A stretch of 64,000 bases of DNA from Tetraselmis striata (lineage: Eukaryota > Chlorophyta > Chlorodendrophyceae > Chlorodendrales > Chlorodendraceae), in contig VCJN01002398.1 of the NCBI GenBank assembly GCA_006384855.1, positions 1 through 64,000 of the forward strand, given 5' to 3'. Shown here piece after piece: positions 35,000 through 46,977 of this stretch. Each line of letters begins with the position of its first letter. Position 1 is the first letter of the stretch. Both the position numbers and the translations under genes were made by a program. The notes under the pieces were generated by a model. The model was given only the letters and a program-made list of their open reading frames with translations. It was not told where the DNA came from and ran no database searches.

Positions 35000-37900
35000 T
35001 CAGTACGGGCGGTGCCGGCCATACTGCGGGGGTGGCCCCCGGAGCGGGCCGCCGCGTCCGCCGCCACGCCCGCGACCGCCGTCGGGTCCCCACTGCCGGT
35101 CGAGCGGCGGCGGCTGGTGCTGCTGGTGCTGCGGCGGTGGGGGCCCGCCCATCTGCCCCTGCGGCGGCATGCCCATCCCACCAAAGCCGGGTGGTGGTGG
35201 CCCGCGCGGCGGCCCGCCCATGCCGCCGGGTGGGGGTCCGCCCATCGGTGGGGGCGGCCCGCCACCGCCGTACATTTGCTGCTGTGGCAGATGCTGCTGC
35301 TGCTGCGGATGCTGCTGCGGATGGTGCTGCTGATGCTGCTGCTGTGGCGGAGGCCGGCCGCCCATCATGCCGCCGCCGGGCGGGTCCATCGGGTTCCACA
35401 TCCCCGGCGGCTGCCCAGGCATGGGCGGGCCACGAGGCGGGGGCGGCCCGGCGCCCGGGTGCATCCCCGGCGGGGGCATGCGGTGACCCTGCTGCGGCGG
35501 GCCCGGGCCCCCGTGCGGCGGCCTGGGGCTGCTTTGGAACGGCGGCCCCCCGGGCGGCGGCTGCCCCATCGGCCGGCCATCGCGCTGCGGCATGAAGGGC
35601 GGTGGGGGGCCGCTGTCGCCGCCGGGCGGGGGCATCACGCCCATGGGCGGTCCGCTACCCGGCGGCTGCGGCATGCCGGGCGGCGGCTGCATGCCGGGCG
35701 GCGGCTGCATGCCGGGTGGCGGCTGCATGCCAGGCGGCAGCTGCGGCGCCTTCTGCGACCGCATGACAGAGCCGCGGAAGTTGCCGCGCCCTCCGGGCGG
35801 CGGGCCACCGCCGCCAGGCGGAGGCCCGCCCATGCCGGGGCCGCCAGGCCCCAGCGGCGGTGGCATCCCGGGAGGGGGCATGCCGGGCCGAGGCATTCCC
35901 TGCGGCTGCATCCCTGGTGGAGGCATGCCCGGCGGCGGCCCGCCCCGGCGGTCGTCCCTGCGCAGCCGGGTGTGACAGGGATCAGTAGCAATCACGCGCT
36001 AAGAGGGCCTGTAGCTACGTCGAGTCCAGCCGCCATGTTGTTTACTTCCGGCACAACTTGCGACCGAGTGGCCAAGGCAGAGCTCCACGCGCAAGGTGAG
36101 CGCGCTTGGAGGGCAGTCAAACAGAAACACATAGTGGCGGTGACAAGGAGGGCGCCGCGGGGGGGGATACAGGAAGGACGGCGCATGTGCGCCCACTCCT
36201 TGCAGCATATAAGCACCAACGACTGCACACATGGTCCAGTCAGGAGGTGGGGGAGAGGGGGAGGGGGTAGGTAGCCAGGCGCACCTTCGGCCGCCTCTAT
36301 CCTGGTCCCGGTCCCGGTCCCGGTTGCCGCGGCCGCCGCCTCCGCGGCCAGGGCCCGGTGCCTCGGTACGGCCACCGGCCGGTGCGGGCTTGTCGTCCCC
36401 GGCAATGCCTGCCAGGAAGCAGAGCTGTCAGCACCGGAGACCTCCCAGGCCCGGGGGGGGGGGGGGGGGGGGGGGGGGGCAGGTCATGACGCGGAACTCA
36501 CCCGGGATGAAGTCCAGGCCGGGGACGGAGCCAGAGGCGCCCCGGACCGGCGTGCGCAGGGAGCCCGCGCTCTCCAGCCCTGCCTCGGAGCGGTCCAGCG
36601 CATCCTGCTCCTGCTGACGGCGGTCGCGCCACATGTCCCCCGGCCGGGTGCTGCGCCGAGGTAAGGCAAGCTCAGCAAGGCACGCAGGTGGACTAGAAGC
36701 AGAGGGTAGTCACTGCGACAACGGTGCGAGGAACATGGTAACTGTGGGAGGGGGGGCTCACCGGCCCCAGAACTTGGTCGAGTAGTCGTTGGAGCCGGTG
36801 GCGAGCATGTGCCCCATCGGGTGCCAGTCCATGCTCCATATGTGCATGTCATGCGCTGTGCGGACCTGATCACAGCGAGGGAGGCGGTGGAGAAATGGGG
36901 GTGTGGAGGGTATGTAAGTGGGTTGGGGTTTTGGGGGGGGGAGGGGGGGGAGGGCGGGAGGCATCGGAAGCAGCATTGTGCTACAGCTGAAGCAGTGAGG
37001 GGGGAGTGGGAGCGAGTTGGGGATCAGGGATGTGGCTGGGGTAGAACCTCTGCCTGCGGCTTGTCCTCGCTAACCACCCAGTACAAGAGGCTGCCGTCGT
37101 AGGCGCCGCTGGCAAAGAGCTCCTCGTGGATGGGGTGCCACGCGCAGCACGACACGTCCTTGTTGTGCCCCTTGTAGCTCCCCAGCTCCTTCATCATGCG
37201 GATGTCGTACACCTTGCACAGCTGGTCGCGGCAGGTTGTGAGGAGCCAGTTCCCGTTCTGGTTCCACTTGGCGCTGGTCACGATGCCCTTGTTGCCGTGG
37301 AAGCTGGTCAGGGCGCCGCGCGACTTGGGGTCCCACAGCTTCACGAGGCCGTCCTTGGATCCCGAGGCAAGCAGCGCCTGCCGCGGGTGCCAATCCACCG
37401 CCTTCACGTCGCCGCCGTGGCCGCTGAGCGTGGTGTCCACGACGCAGCGCCCAAAGTCCCAGACCTGCCCGCCGCACGTCACGCGTCAGCTCACACCTGT
37501 CCCACCGCAGGAAGCGAGCAGCGTTCCAGACAGCTGCGATGCCGGTGGCGTATTCGATAGCTTGCCGATCGCGGCGGCGCCTGCGGCATGGCCAGACCCT
37601 TGGCAAGACCACTGCAGCTGGGGTCCGGGCACTGCATCCGGCGCATGCCGCGGAGAGCAGCGCAGTGGACATTTCCGCGAGTGCCGGAGCAGCAGCGCGC
37701 ACCTTGATGAGGGAGTCGTCCGAGCAGGTGGCAAACTTGAGGTCGGATGGGGCGAAGGCCAGCCCCCGCACTGCCTCATTGTGCGCCTCTTGCAGCTGCG
37801 CCAGCCGCGCACCCCGGCGACCAAGTCAGTTCAGCTGCCCGCCCCCCCGCCCCGCTATCCCGCAGGGGCGCGGCCGCGCACAGGCTGACCTGGATGTTTT

Positions 37901-39410
37901 CCATGTTGGGCTTCCAGTACTTGATCTTCCCGCTGTCGTCGCCCGTCATGAAGAAGTTCTCGTTGTGTGTCCAGCGCATCGTGCGGATGGGGGCCTCGTG
38001 TGCCTGTACCCGAGGACGGGAGGGGGAAGGCCAAAAGGGGGGCCGGGAGGGGGGACAAGTGTCAGCGTCTCTGCGCCTGACCCGGAATCACGGCCAGGCT
38101 AGCACAGCCGCGGCGCGGGATACTGCACGCCGGTTCCTGCCAGCGCCTCCCAGGCGGAGACATCCTTTGACACCAAACCTAGCATGCAGTTCGCTGCTAG
38201 GGAGTGCCCTCACTGGAGGCGCGTGGCACTGCCTCCGCCCAGGGCGGAGCACAGCCAGCCCAGCCCCGCAGCGCCGCCGTGTGGCCACGGCAGCATGCGC
38301 CCCGGCGTGCCAGCTGCCCTGTGCCCCTGCCAGCGGTGCGGCCTCCTCCAGCGGAGGGGCGTACCTGGATCAGCGTCTCAAAGTTGAACGTCTGCCCACT
38401 CCAGAGCGTGAACTCCCCGCTCTGGGTGCACGTCATCAGGCGCCGCCCATCTGGCATCCAGTGCACCACATTGATCGCACAGCGCACCTGCCACGCCGGC
38501 ATGCACCGCGCGCTGTCAATGCCCCCCCCCCCCCCCTCCCCTCCACACACACACACACCACCACCAGCAACAAACAAGCAAAAACAACCACACATCACCC
38601 CCACCCCAACCCCGGCTCCTCAGAACCCCCCCCCCCCCCCCTGCCCCGTGCTGGGAACGGGATGGGACGGCACCTTGTTTGTGCTGACGTGGATGAACTT
38701 GCTATTGAAGCAGTTGCCGGGCTGGTGCGGGTAGGCCGCGGGGGTCATCATCTGCGACACAGCACGGCAGTCGCGCTGCCGGTCAGACTCCGCCCCCTTG
38801 GCACCCACCGCCTGTGGGCGGCCGCAGCGATGTGGGCTTTCAGCTAGCAGGGGCCAAGCCAGAGCAGCCTCACCTCCAGCGCGCCCGCGGGCGTGGGCTG
38901 CAGCACCGGCCCATAGCATCGGTGCCGCACGTGGAACATGTTCTGTGGTAGCGGCGGGCAGGCAGCTGAGAGGCGGCGCCATGGCAGGGCGATGGGGCGA
39001 AGCAGGTGTGCTGAATGGTGTCTCATGAAGATTTCGCAAGCAGGGGCAAGTGTGGAGGGCAGGGGGGGGGGGGGGGGGGGGGGGGGGACCTCGAGATATT
39101 GCATGGCAGGCCCTGTGTAGTCCACCGTCCGCCTGCAGAAGCAGTATGCCGGCTCAGTGGCCACTGGCGTTCGGTCTAGCTTGCAGCAGCAGCTGCAGGC
39201 AGAAGAGCAGGCGGGCGGCAAGCAGGGTACGGCCAGCCGGGGGGCAGGCGAGAGGGGGGGGGGGGGGGGGTGGGGGGGGGGGGGGGACGGGGGATGGACT
39301 CGCCTGTTTACGGCGCGCATAATCTTGTCCGCCTCTATCTGCTTGGGTAGCTCGCTTGGGTCGGCGTGCAACGCGAGCGCCTTGGAAGAGAAGTGCTGAT
39401 TGTACATCAT
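35000..39410 (-). CDS. FY: FY/WDR33 pre-mRNA 3'-end processing WD40 protein
   Basis: Twelve exons on the minus strand: 39410-39304, 39132-39090, 38942-38874, 38751-38674, 38487-38365, 38003-37890, 37795-37703, 37464-37048, 36865-36762, 36650-36502, 36408-36285, 35957-35000; 792 residues in frame throughout. WDR33/FY is the CPSF subunit that helps recognise the AAUAAA signal. Family landmarks: [84 protein letters not shown] and [12 protein letters not shown]. The last exon is about 318 residues of Pro/Gly/Met-rich sequence (repeated PPPGMQ), matching the disordered proline-rich tail of the family. The exon 1/2 intron has a GC donor (CAG/GCGAGT). An extra 5' exon is possible, because an acceptor precedes the ATG at 39455. 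Confidence 0.95.
35663..35740 (-). repeat. Short tandem repeat in the FY proline-rich exon
   Basis: Four in-frame units of about 18 bp encode repeated PPPGMQ. The surrounding exon also shows looser PPGMP repeats. Confidence 0.8.
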
Positions 39411-39455
39411 GGCGCCTGGTGCGCCGGGCACCGGGAGTGTGGCGGCAGTCTGTGC

Positions 39456-41270
39456 CTGAGAAGGAGAAACGTGGGTGGATTGGGGGGGGGGGGGGGGGGG
39501 GGGGGGGTCGCTCAGAGCGGCATCGTAGCCAAGCAGAGGCGGCAGGTGAGGGGGCGGCATGTTGGCTGCGTCCGTACCTGCCGAGCCGCCACTACAAGAA
39601 ACAGGCGGGGGTCGCTACCGACACCGCCAGTGGAAGCCACCAGGTGCAGCTGGCATAGTATGGAATCAAGACGGCAGGACAGTGAAGGCCGATGCGATCC
39701 GACACCCTGCTGTGATGAGCCGCCACAGCGCACACTAATAAGACGGACTACGATGCCCTATTTAGTCTAGTGAGTCACTGGCCTTCAATTGGTCTTGCAG
39801 AATGCTCCGGCAATTTGCTTTATGACTATAACGGAGCGTCGCCTACCCAGGGCTTTCCGTAACTGGATTGCTGCCTAAACGGCCGTCGTAGAGACGCTGC
39901 AAGGGTTTCACTGGTGCCAGTCCTGTCCCGGGGGCGGGAAAAACAAAAACGATGCTCTACGATGAGATAGTGGCGCGCATGCCCGCGCATGCCCGGCCAC
40001 TGCGCGCGCAGTGGCCGGAGGAGCCCGGGGCGACCAGTTTTTGAGCGGCGCGGTTTTAAATCTTCGCAGGCGGACGACAATAAATAAAGGCATCATTTAT
40101 CATATGAAACATAGGGTCACACCGGAATCAAGTGGCGTACTGTAGCAGGTGGCGGGAGGTCCGGGTGGTCGGGTAATTTAGGTTTTAGCAACAGAAAATC
40201 GTTATCGGACATAGAGGACGGTTACGAAAGCTTTTTCGGTTTCAAAGCGGAGCCGGTGGGATTTTTTAATGTTTTATTGGGCACATAAGTCTTACCTTTA
40301 GACTCAAGCTCAAGAGCCTTAATGTGTCCGGAGCGCATACTTTCGTTGTGCGCTGTAGCCGCCAGCTCGTCGACAGTGTTGTCGGCGAGGTAAACATCGA
40401 CGATCTAGTTGGTCGGTGGCATAGGCCGGTCATCGGTGGCAGATGTGCCAGCAGTGTAGAACAGGTAGGTGCCGGCGGGGTACGAGGGGATGAGGCGATT
40501 TGTAGATAAGATGGGGCGCCATGACTCTATTCCGAGTTACTTCGCTATTCCAACAGGGTAAAACAAAAATGGATGTGAACACATGTGACCTCTTGCACAA
40601 ATAGACAATAGCGCAAGTATCGCAGGAAGGTTTCTGGCGATGTGCCTCAAAGTGCTCGAGTATATGCACGGCAGTTTCATCGTTAATACAGATGGTGAAT
40701 AAACATTGTATGACCAATAGCCCATGCCGAGGTAAAATAACGGATAATCACGCAAACAAAAAACCGGCCAGCAAACCGCGTCAAATTCAGAAGCGCAAGC
40801 ATCGAGAGTGACCGGACAATAATTATACTTAAGTAAGGCGGGAAAATTCATCACGATCGATGGCGGTGAAATCAGGTTGGCAGGCAAGTGGTCGGGTAGG
40901 CTTGGTCTTATTGCGAGTGCCGGGGCGGCGTCGGTAAAACTTCAGAACAACAGCCCGTTTTTAAATCGCGGATAGTTCGGCAGTAGCAATGTTAGCCGGG
41001 ATGGCATAGTCGGCAATTGCTAGCATGAACCGACACAGCTCGCGTGAAGACAACGAGCGAGTGTGTCGACTCGAAAGGCAACGGGCATGAAGAGGAGGCT
41101 CCGTCATGCGCAGGCACCGGCACGCATGGCTCGGGGCCGCGCTCTCAGGAGTTCGTTCACTCGAGGGCTCGTTCATTGGGGGAATGCCAAAAGGCGTAGT
41201 CTCAGAAATGGGGGATATACTCGGCCAATAAGAAAGATCGTCGATTGATTTAAAATTCGAAATCGAATCT
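39456..41270. other. Intergenic region upstream of FY with one dispersed repeat
   Basis: Likely holds the FY promoter near 39460-39750. Apart from repeat family 1 at 39778-39948, I see only short open frames and AT-richer DNA (40040-41000). Confidence 0.4.
39778..39948 (+). repeat. Dispersed repeat family 1, copy near FY
   Basis: About 170 bp closely matching 28244-28412. Both end with a GGGGGCGGGAAAAA run, then diverge. Confidence 0.85.
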
Positions 41271-41273
41271 AAG

Positions 41274-42278
41274 CTAGCCGCAAACCGTCATTGACAGTCC
41301 ATGCGGCTCAAGCTGAGCTTGGAAATACCTTTGGCTGCCTTGGCAAGCAACCACTATCTGGCGCCAAGCATTATGCTTGTTAGCCTCTCTCGTCGAAGAG
41401 CATTTCATGATAGAGTGGCCGATTTGGCCACAGCCATCGCACTTGCCTTCATAGATCTCGAGATCATAGCCACAGCGGCGAGGGGTGATAGGTGGGGTAG
41501 GGGGTGGGGGAGCGGCAGCGGGATTAGTCGGGGGGTGGGGAGGGGGAGGGGGCCAGCGGGGGAAACGGGTCGGCACCCGGACGGATGTACCTGTGAGGCG
41601 TGTCGGCAAGTGGCAGCTTTACGCTTGCTAGAGGCGGCAGCGGCAAACTCGAGGTCGATGGCTTTGAGGTGGTGGCAGATGGTAGCGTAGTAGTCGATCG
41701 GCTCGTTGGCGCGACGGCCGGCAGCCTCAAGGGCGACCTGAGCCAAGGTAGGTAGGCATGCATGGATGACGCCCACAACGGTAAACTCGCTGTAGCCCGA
41801 GGTGCTCCGGCAGCAAATCGAAGGTGCCCCGCGGGTGCTGAGCGAGCTTGATGGCGTTGCCCGGTGGGTGAGGGTGGTTGGAGGCGATGCGCAAGTTAGT
41901 CGCGTAACGCAGGATGACGCCGGGCATGTTGGAGTTGGAGTGGAAGCACGAAACGACACTGTGAGATTCAGATGTGACGTAAATGTGCCCTACTGGTGAC
42001 GAACGACGACATACGGGGACGATACGGGACGGACGAGGGACGTGGATTTCATACCCAGTAGCGACGACTATCGCGCGCGACCTGTAAAGTACTATATGAA
42101 TTTCTCGTTTCCATAATTTCATCAAATTGATATGCGCACGCGGGCTCGCGTGTCGCCCGCCGACGCGGAGCACCCGGGCTAAGTACAGGCGGATGTACGC
42201 ACTCATTGCACATCGCCGCACATCGCTGACCGCACATCGCTGACCGCTGACCCCGCGGTGTGCCGCGATGTGCGGCAC
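41274..42278 (-). pseudogene. Broken retrotransposon gag with zinc knuckle
   Basis: Minus-strand frames overlap in a way that suggests one decayed gag. Upstream part (42278-41727): residues such as NSNMPGVILRYATNLRIA and GTFDLLPEHLG. Middle, in another frame (41959-41405): HACLPTLAQVALEAAG and YATICHHLKAIDLEFAAAAS. Last, in a third frame (41609-41274): a C-x2-C-x4-H-x4-C knuckle, CDGCGQIGHSIMKC, the RNA-binding finger of LTR-retrotransposon Gag. No protease, integrase or RT is found next to it. The family (Copia or Gypsy) cannot be decided. Confidence 0.6.
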
Positions 42279-42573
42279 GACGGGCGGAGGTGTGGGCGGA
42301 TGTAGGTGGTACGGTAGGTGGTAGGCGGTAGGTGGTGTTCGTAGGTGCGCGTTTTAATGCAGCCGCCCTAACTGCTGATGATTGTGTAACGCCCCAGCAC
42401 GCGCATGAAGTACGGGGTCGCCTCACGGTCACCGCCGCTCACCGTTGAATCAAGCGCGGACAGCCGCGCACTCGCATCTGTGTTGCCTGCCGGTGGTGGG
42501 TTACATCCACCCCAACTCTCAACCCCCCCCCCCCCCGCCCCCCCCCCCCCGCCCCCCGCGCGCGGCAGCAGGC

Positions 42574-44644
42574 ATGCCGGCAAAGGGATGGATAGCGAGT
42601 GTGTCGAAGGATGGCGTGTACTCATGCAAGCACTGCCGGGGCAACGTGACGGGCACATGTGATAAGATGGCGCGAGAGCGGCACTTCCTAAAATTCCCGA
42701 ACTGTAGCCACTCGTTGAAGCGTGCGGCTAAGTTGCGCCGCAAGGCCGCCTTATCACAAGCAGCAGCAGCAGGGGCGGCAGCAGCAGCAGCAGCAACAAC
42801 AGGGGCGGCAGCAGGAGTAGCTGCAGCCGTCGGAAACGGCCCGCCGGCGCCGGTCTCGGACGACGGCGGCTCGAAGGTGGACGATGTGATGGGCGTGGGG
42901 GAGGACCCCGTTGGCGAAGACGGTATGGACATCGACGCGCCTGCGTGGCCGCCGGCGGGCGTCGAACCCGCGATGAGGGCGTGATATGGAAAGGCGATCC
43001 CGGCGACTTCTACATGAAGGTCATCGCCAAGAAGTTCCGGGGAGTATGGCACTACGGCGTGATAATCGGCGTCGTTACCGAGTGGGTGTTGGAGGACTAC
43101 GGCGGGGCGACCCAGTGGCGCGCTGTTTTCGAGGACGGGGACATTGTGGGCCTTCTGCGTTCAGAGGTGAGTGGGCCCGGCATGCGTGCTGGTGGCACCA
43201 CTCAACTGCGGTTGTATGGAATCACACGCACCCGCCCGGTCGGCGTGGCAGGTTGTGGAGGCTATGGCGGCTGCCCAGGAGCACCCCCCTGTGGATGCGG
43301 ACGGGGAGGCTCGCTTGGTAACCGTCCATGAAGGCGATGACTTGTCCAGTGAATCACGCACCTTGCCCGGCGTGCGTTCAACACAACCCGGCTGGCGGAG
43401 GCCAAGCAGAACACCGGCTGCCATGGCATGTGCCATGTGCATGTGGTCCTGGGCTATGTCAGCATGATCAACCTCTTCCCCCTCGCGCCGTTCCACCTGT
43501 TTTTTTTTGGCTTGGGAAGGGACTTCTGGAGGAAATTTGTCACCGTGCAGGGCCACATTGGATTCCGAGCTATGAAGCAGGAAGACCGGCGCCAGGCTTT
43601 AGTCCCGATACCCAGCAACTTTGAACGCGGGTTGCGCCCTTCGTTTGCAGTGTCCAAGAATCGAAAGGTAACCCCCCCCCCCCCCCCCCCCCCGGGCGTG
43701 GGCGTGGGCGTGGGCGTGACGGCATTCCCCTCCATGACTGCAGGGTCAGGCAAGGTGACGGTGCAGTCCGGCTGGGTCATGGAGGACTGCTTGCACCACA
43801 TGGAAACGTTTTCCATTCTTAACGCCGGTCCGCTGCTCGAGGAGGCCCGGGTGAAGGCGATCATGACCGAGAAGGAGCTTCGCGTCCCCAGGCGGTGCTT
43901 GGGCACATGTACAAGCGCATGCAAGGAGCTGCGTGGTTCGTCACGCGGTGGGGGTTGCAGAATGTGGTGACGGAGGAGGACGGCCCCGAGCGCAAGGCGC
44001 AGGTGGACGCGCTCACTAGGGAGGGGAGGACTCGATACCCAGCGCGGCGCCAAGGCGCGGCGGCCGGGGCAGCGCGGCGCCAAGGCGCGGCGGCCGGGGC
44101 AGCGCGGCGCCAAGGCGCGGCGGCCGGGGCAGCGCGGCGCCAAGGCGCGGCGGCCGGGGCAGCGCGGCGCCAAGGCGCGGCGGCCGGGGCAGCGCGGCGC
44201 CAAGGCGCGGCGGCCGGGGCAGCGCGGCGCCAAGGCGCGGCGGCCGGGGCAGCGCGGCGCCAAGGCGCGGCGGCCGGGGCAGCGCGGCGCCAAGGCGCGG
44301 CGGCCGGGGCAGCGCGGCGCCAAGGCGCGGCGGCCGGGGCAGCGCGGCGCCAAGGCGCGGGGGCCGGGGCAGCGCGGCGCCAAGGCGCGGCGGCCGGGGC
44401 AGCGCGGCGCCAAGACAGCGCATACAACGGAATCGGCGGAAAGGGATGCATTACAAGCTGTGGACGGCAGCCGCTGAAAACTATGCGGTCATGCCGCAAC
44501 AACCCCAGCACTGGCTTCTGGATACCTCTGATCTGGCTGACGGCGGCGGGCTGCGGGATGCAGGGCCGCATGACTGAGGTGGCGGTGCTGGTGAGCCCGC
44601 AGAGTCTGCATGCGGCGGAGGCGGCGCAGCCGCATAGGCACTAG
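42574..44644 (+). CDS. Unrecognised ORF set with a BED-like zinc finger, possibly transposase-derived
   Basis: The first part (ATG at 42574) has a C-x2-C...H...C pattern (YSCKHCRGNVTG, HFLKFPNCSH) followed by Ala-rich and acidic linkers, resembling BED fingers of DNA-transposon proteins. Later pieces are in other frames: FYMKVIAKKFRGVWHYGVII and AVFEDGDIVGLL (about 42980-43165, donor after it), PFHLFFFGLGRDFWRKF and GHIGFRAMKQEDRRQAL (43428-43667), SGWVMEDCLHHMETFSILN (about 43760-43860), then MYKRMQGAAWFVTRWGLQNV leading into the 30-bp tandem array. It could be a KDZ- or hAT-like transposase, but I could not fix a catalytic triad or clean exon structure, and some frame changes may be mutations. 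Confidence 0.4.
44041..44414. repeat. 30-bp tandem repeat array, 12 copies plus a partial copy
   Basis: Twelve consecutive 30-bp units beginning AGCGCGGCGCCAAGGCGCGG run from 44041 to 44400, followed by 14 bp of a thirteenth. Eleven units are identical; the unit at 44341-44370 carries a single C to G change. In the plus frame each unit encodes ARRQGAAAGA. The array is almost pure G+C with alternating GGC/GCC, so it can fold on itself. Confidence 0.95.
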
Positions 44645-45010
44645 ACAATGCTCTGAAGCGAGCCCCAATTGTCTGCCCAGCGCCTGCCCCAATGTAACGC
44701 ACCAGCTTGGCAGCAATTGGCAGCTCTTTTGCCCCCCCTCCACCCCACAGACACACTACCAATACCAGTTTCTCATCCCGGCGGGCAGTTGATGCGTATA
44801 CCCAGACTTGTGCGTACGCGGTGCGGGGGGGGGGGGGGGGGGGGAATCACTATAGCTAAGCTAGTGATGTGAGATATGAGTGCAGCAACAGATATTGTGC
44901 AAGATATAATACGATGGCATGCAAGCGGGTCCCCGCTCTTCCACAATCATTGGCCCTGCTCCCTCTTGCCCCGCCCCCGGTGCCCTTTAGCTGCTCTCAG
45001 CATCCCGAGT

Positions 45011-45320
45011 GGGATGGGCGGGGCAGCGGTTGCTACCGAGTGAGGCGTAGCATCGTTTGCAGTAGCAACGCAGCCTTTCCGGTGTGACGCCGCCTGGATG
45101 TAACCCAGCAGTACGCGCAAAGTGCAAGTGCAAGCTGCTGATGGCGGGGATCCCGCGCGCGGGGGGGGGGGGGGGGGGGGGGCAGCGGCTGTGGGATAGG
45201 CGCGGCAGCGGTTGCTACAGAGTGAGGCGTCGCATCGTTTGCAGTAGCAACGCAGCCTTTCCGGTTGCATAGTGTGACGCAGCCTGGATGTAACCCAGCA
45301 GTACGCGCAAAGTTCAAGTG
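45011..45320 (+). repeat. Tandem duplication of about 125 bp
   Basis: 45011-45135 and 45189-45320 share CAGCGGTTGCTAC, GAGTGAGGCGT, CATCGTTTGCAGTAGCAACG, CAGCCTTTCCGGT and CTGGATGTAACCCAGCAGTA. They are separated by a poly-G tract at about 45161-45182. Confidence 0.85.
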
Positions 45321-45362
45321 TTACACGTCCGTGTGCCCCACCCAATGACATTGCGCCCGACC

Positions 45363-46169
45363 TCACTGACGGCATGTCTCGCTCTCCTTCAGCTCCTGGG
45401 CCGTCCGCCGCCTCACCCTGCGCACCCTACCAGCCGCGCGTGCCTTCTCGGAAGCCTCACACACGGCGGCGCGAGTCGCGTCGTGGAACGCGTCCCTGAC
45501 ATGGCGGAACTCCGCCCTCACCGTGGCCGTGGTCGGGCAGGGGACTGCCCGCTGATGGGTCGCCATGCATGGGTACTTGGGGCCGCACAAAGCCGGGGTG
45601 CCGTCGCAGCAACACTCCCAGTCCGTCCGTTGGCCGCAGTCCACGCATGACGGGCGTCCGGCCAGGACACGCACATGATAGTGCATGTGGCCGCCTCCCG
45701 CCACTGCTCGTAGTGCTCCGGTCAACATGGCGACGAGCAAGTCGGCATGTCCCGCAGGTGGCTGCGGGGCGGGTGGCGCGAGCGCAGCCTCGCTCGCCTC
45801 GACAACCCCCTCAGCCCGATCAGTCGCCTCGACCACGGCGTCCTCCGCCTCCTGACGCGGCGCACCAGGCGCATCATCGTCGCCTGGCAGGGCGTCCCCC
45901 CCCGCAACGGCGCCGTCGGCGGTGGCCGACGCCGTCGTGGCGGGGTGTTGTGAGGAGGTGGCCCTAGACATAGGTGGGGCCGGCACCGCCATGTGTTGCT
46001 CCACATGCGGTGCGGTTCCTGACGCGACAGCTCCGTCGCACCAGTACCGGCGCCGGCACCCCACGCCTGCTGGGCTTACCACCAACCGGCATATTTCCTT
46101 TGGGAGGCGGTTCATCCGCGTCGGAGGTGAGCGGCGGTGCCTGTGTGGGTGTGGATACTGCCCGGCCAT
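45363..46169 (-). CDS. Unrecognised ORF with a Cys-rich cluster
   Basis: A 268-residue open frame. The N-terminal half is Ala/Pro-rich and low in information. The C-terminal half has CVDCGQRTDWECCC followed by LCGPKYPCMATHQ, a spacing that could bind zinc and recalls Cys-rich tails of some DDE transposases, then a basic helical tail (EKARAAGRVRRVRRRTAQEL). I cannot name it. Its surroundings (repeats on both sides) favour a mobile-element origin. Confidence 0.35.
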   Translation of the reverse strand: MAGQYPHPHRHRRSPPTRMNRLPKEICRLVVSPAGVGCRRRYWCDGAVASGTAPHVEQHMAVPAPPMSRATSSQHPATTASATADGAVAGGDALPGDDDAPGAPRQEAEDAVVEATDRAEGVVEASEAALAPPAPQPPAGHADLLVAMLTGALRAVAGGGHMHYHVRVLAGRPSCVDCGQRTDWECCCDGTPALCGPKYPCMATHQRAVPCPTTATVRAEFRHVRDAFHDATRAAVCEASEKARAAGRVRRVRRRTAQELKESETCRQ

Positions 46170-46266
46170 TAGGGCTCCCGCCGCCTGCCGCTCCGCCGAC
46201 CCACGCCGCGGCGTGTGCTGCGCCCCGCATAGTCGCCTCGAATATAATATACATGACGCGGGGACG

Positions 46267-46288
46267 GGGGGGGGGGGGGGGGGGGGGA
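46267..46288. repeat. Poly-G tract
   Basis: About 20 G residues, one of several similar tracts in the 42-53 kb block (also about 44823-44844, 46738-46753 as C, 46856-46887 as C, 47776-47794 as C, 48426-48443). Confidence 0.85.
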
Positions 46289-46852
46289 TTCGTGCGTTTC
46301 GTATGTCGGCGGAAAGGCGTGCGAAGCTGCGGCTGGCGAAGGTGGTGGAAGTAAGCGTGGCGGCGTCGGCGGCGTATTACCGTGCGTGCATGCGTGCGCA
46401 ACCCCGCGGCAGCAAGCGCCGGACTCGGCGTGTGCCAGCGGCAGAGCTGCGAAGCCATGGACACGGTACGGGATGCCAAGTCTGGCTAAGCAACTGCCGA
46501 GGCTGGCGGCTTAACCCCCATGTCCGGCGGTTGAGGGACGGAAAGTGCGTAGAAGTTGATCGGGAAAGCGGGCATATAAGCCTGGCTGTGCTAGGTTCCT
46601 ATTAAGTAATGGCGGTTTGTGCTAAGTAATTCGTAGGGGTAGACCATGCAGCGCAGGTAGGGGGCGGTATAAATGAGGCCGGGCACATATACTGCTCCAC
46701 GAAACGACACTGTCGCACGTGTAGTTGAATAGACGCCCCCCCCCCCCCCCCCCGCCGGGTCGGCCCGCCGGGTCGGCCCGCCGACCCGCCACGGCATGTA
46801 ATATCTGTCATGCATCGCCGGGGTATGTGTGAGTGGATGCCCCGCCGCCACA

Positions 46853-46887
<35 letters not shown>

Positions 46888-46977
46888 ATTTACACTTGTG
46901 CACTCATTAAGTTTGGGCTGGTTTCGGAGCAGTACATGTACGTATGTATATACATACAATGGAACGTAGGACCTGCG

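Noticed and set aside
44041..44414. CRISPR-like repeat array
   Set aside because: The units are contiguous with no spacers and the genome is eukaryotic, so it is a minisatellite.
43454..44571. Minus-strand proteins of 236 and 319 residues made of PGRRALAPRC or RRAAPAAAPW repeats
   Set aside because: They are shadows of the 30-bp tandem array, which is open in several frames.
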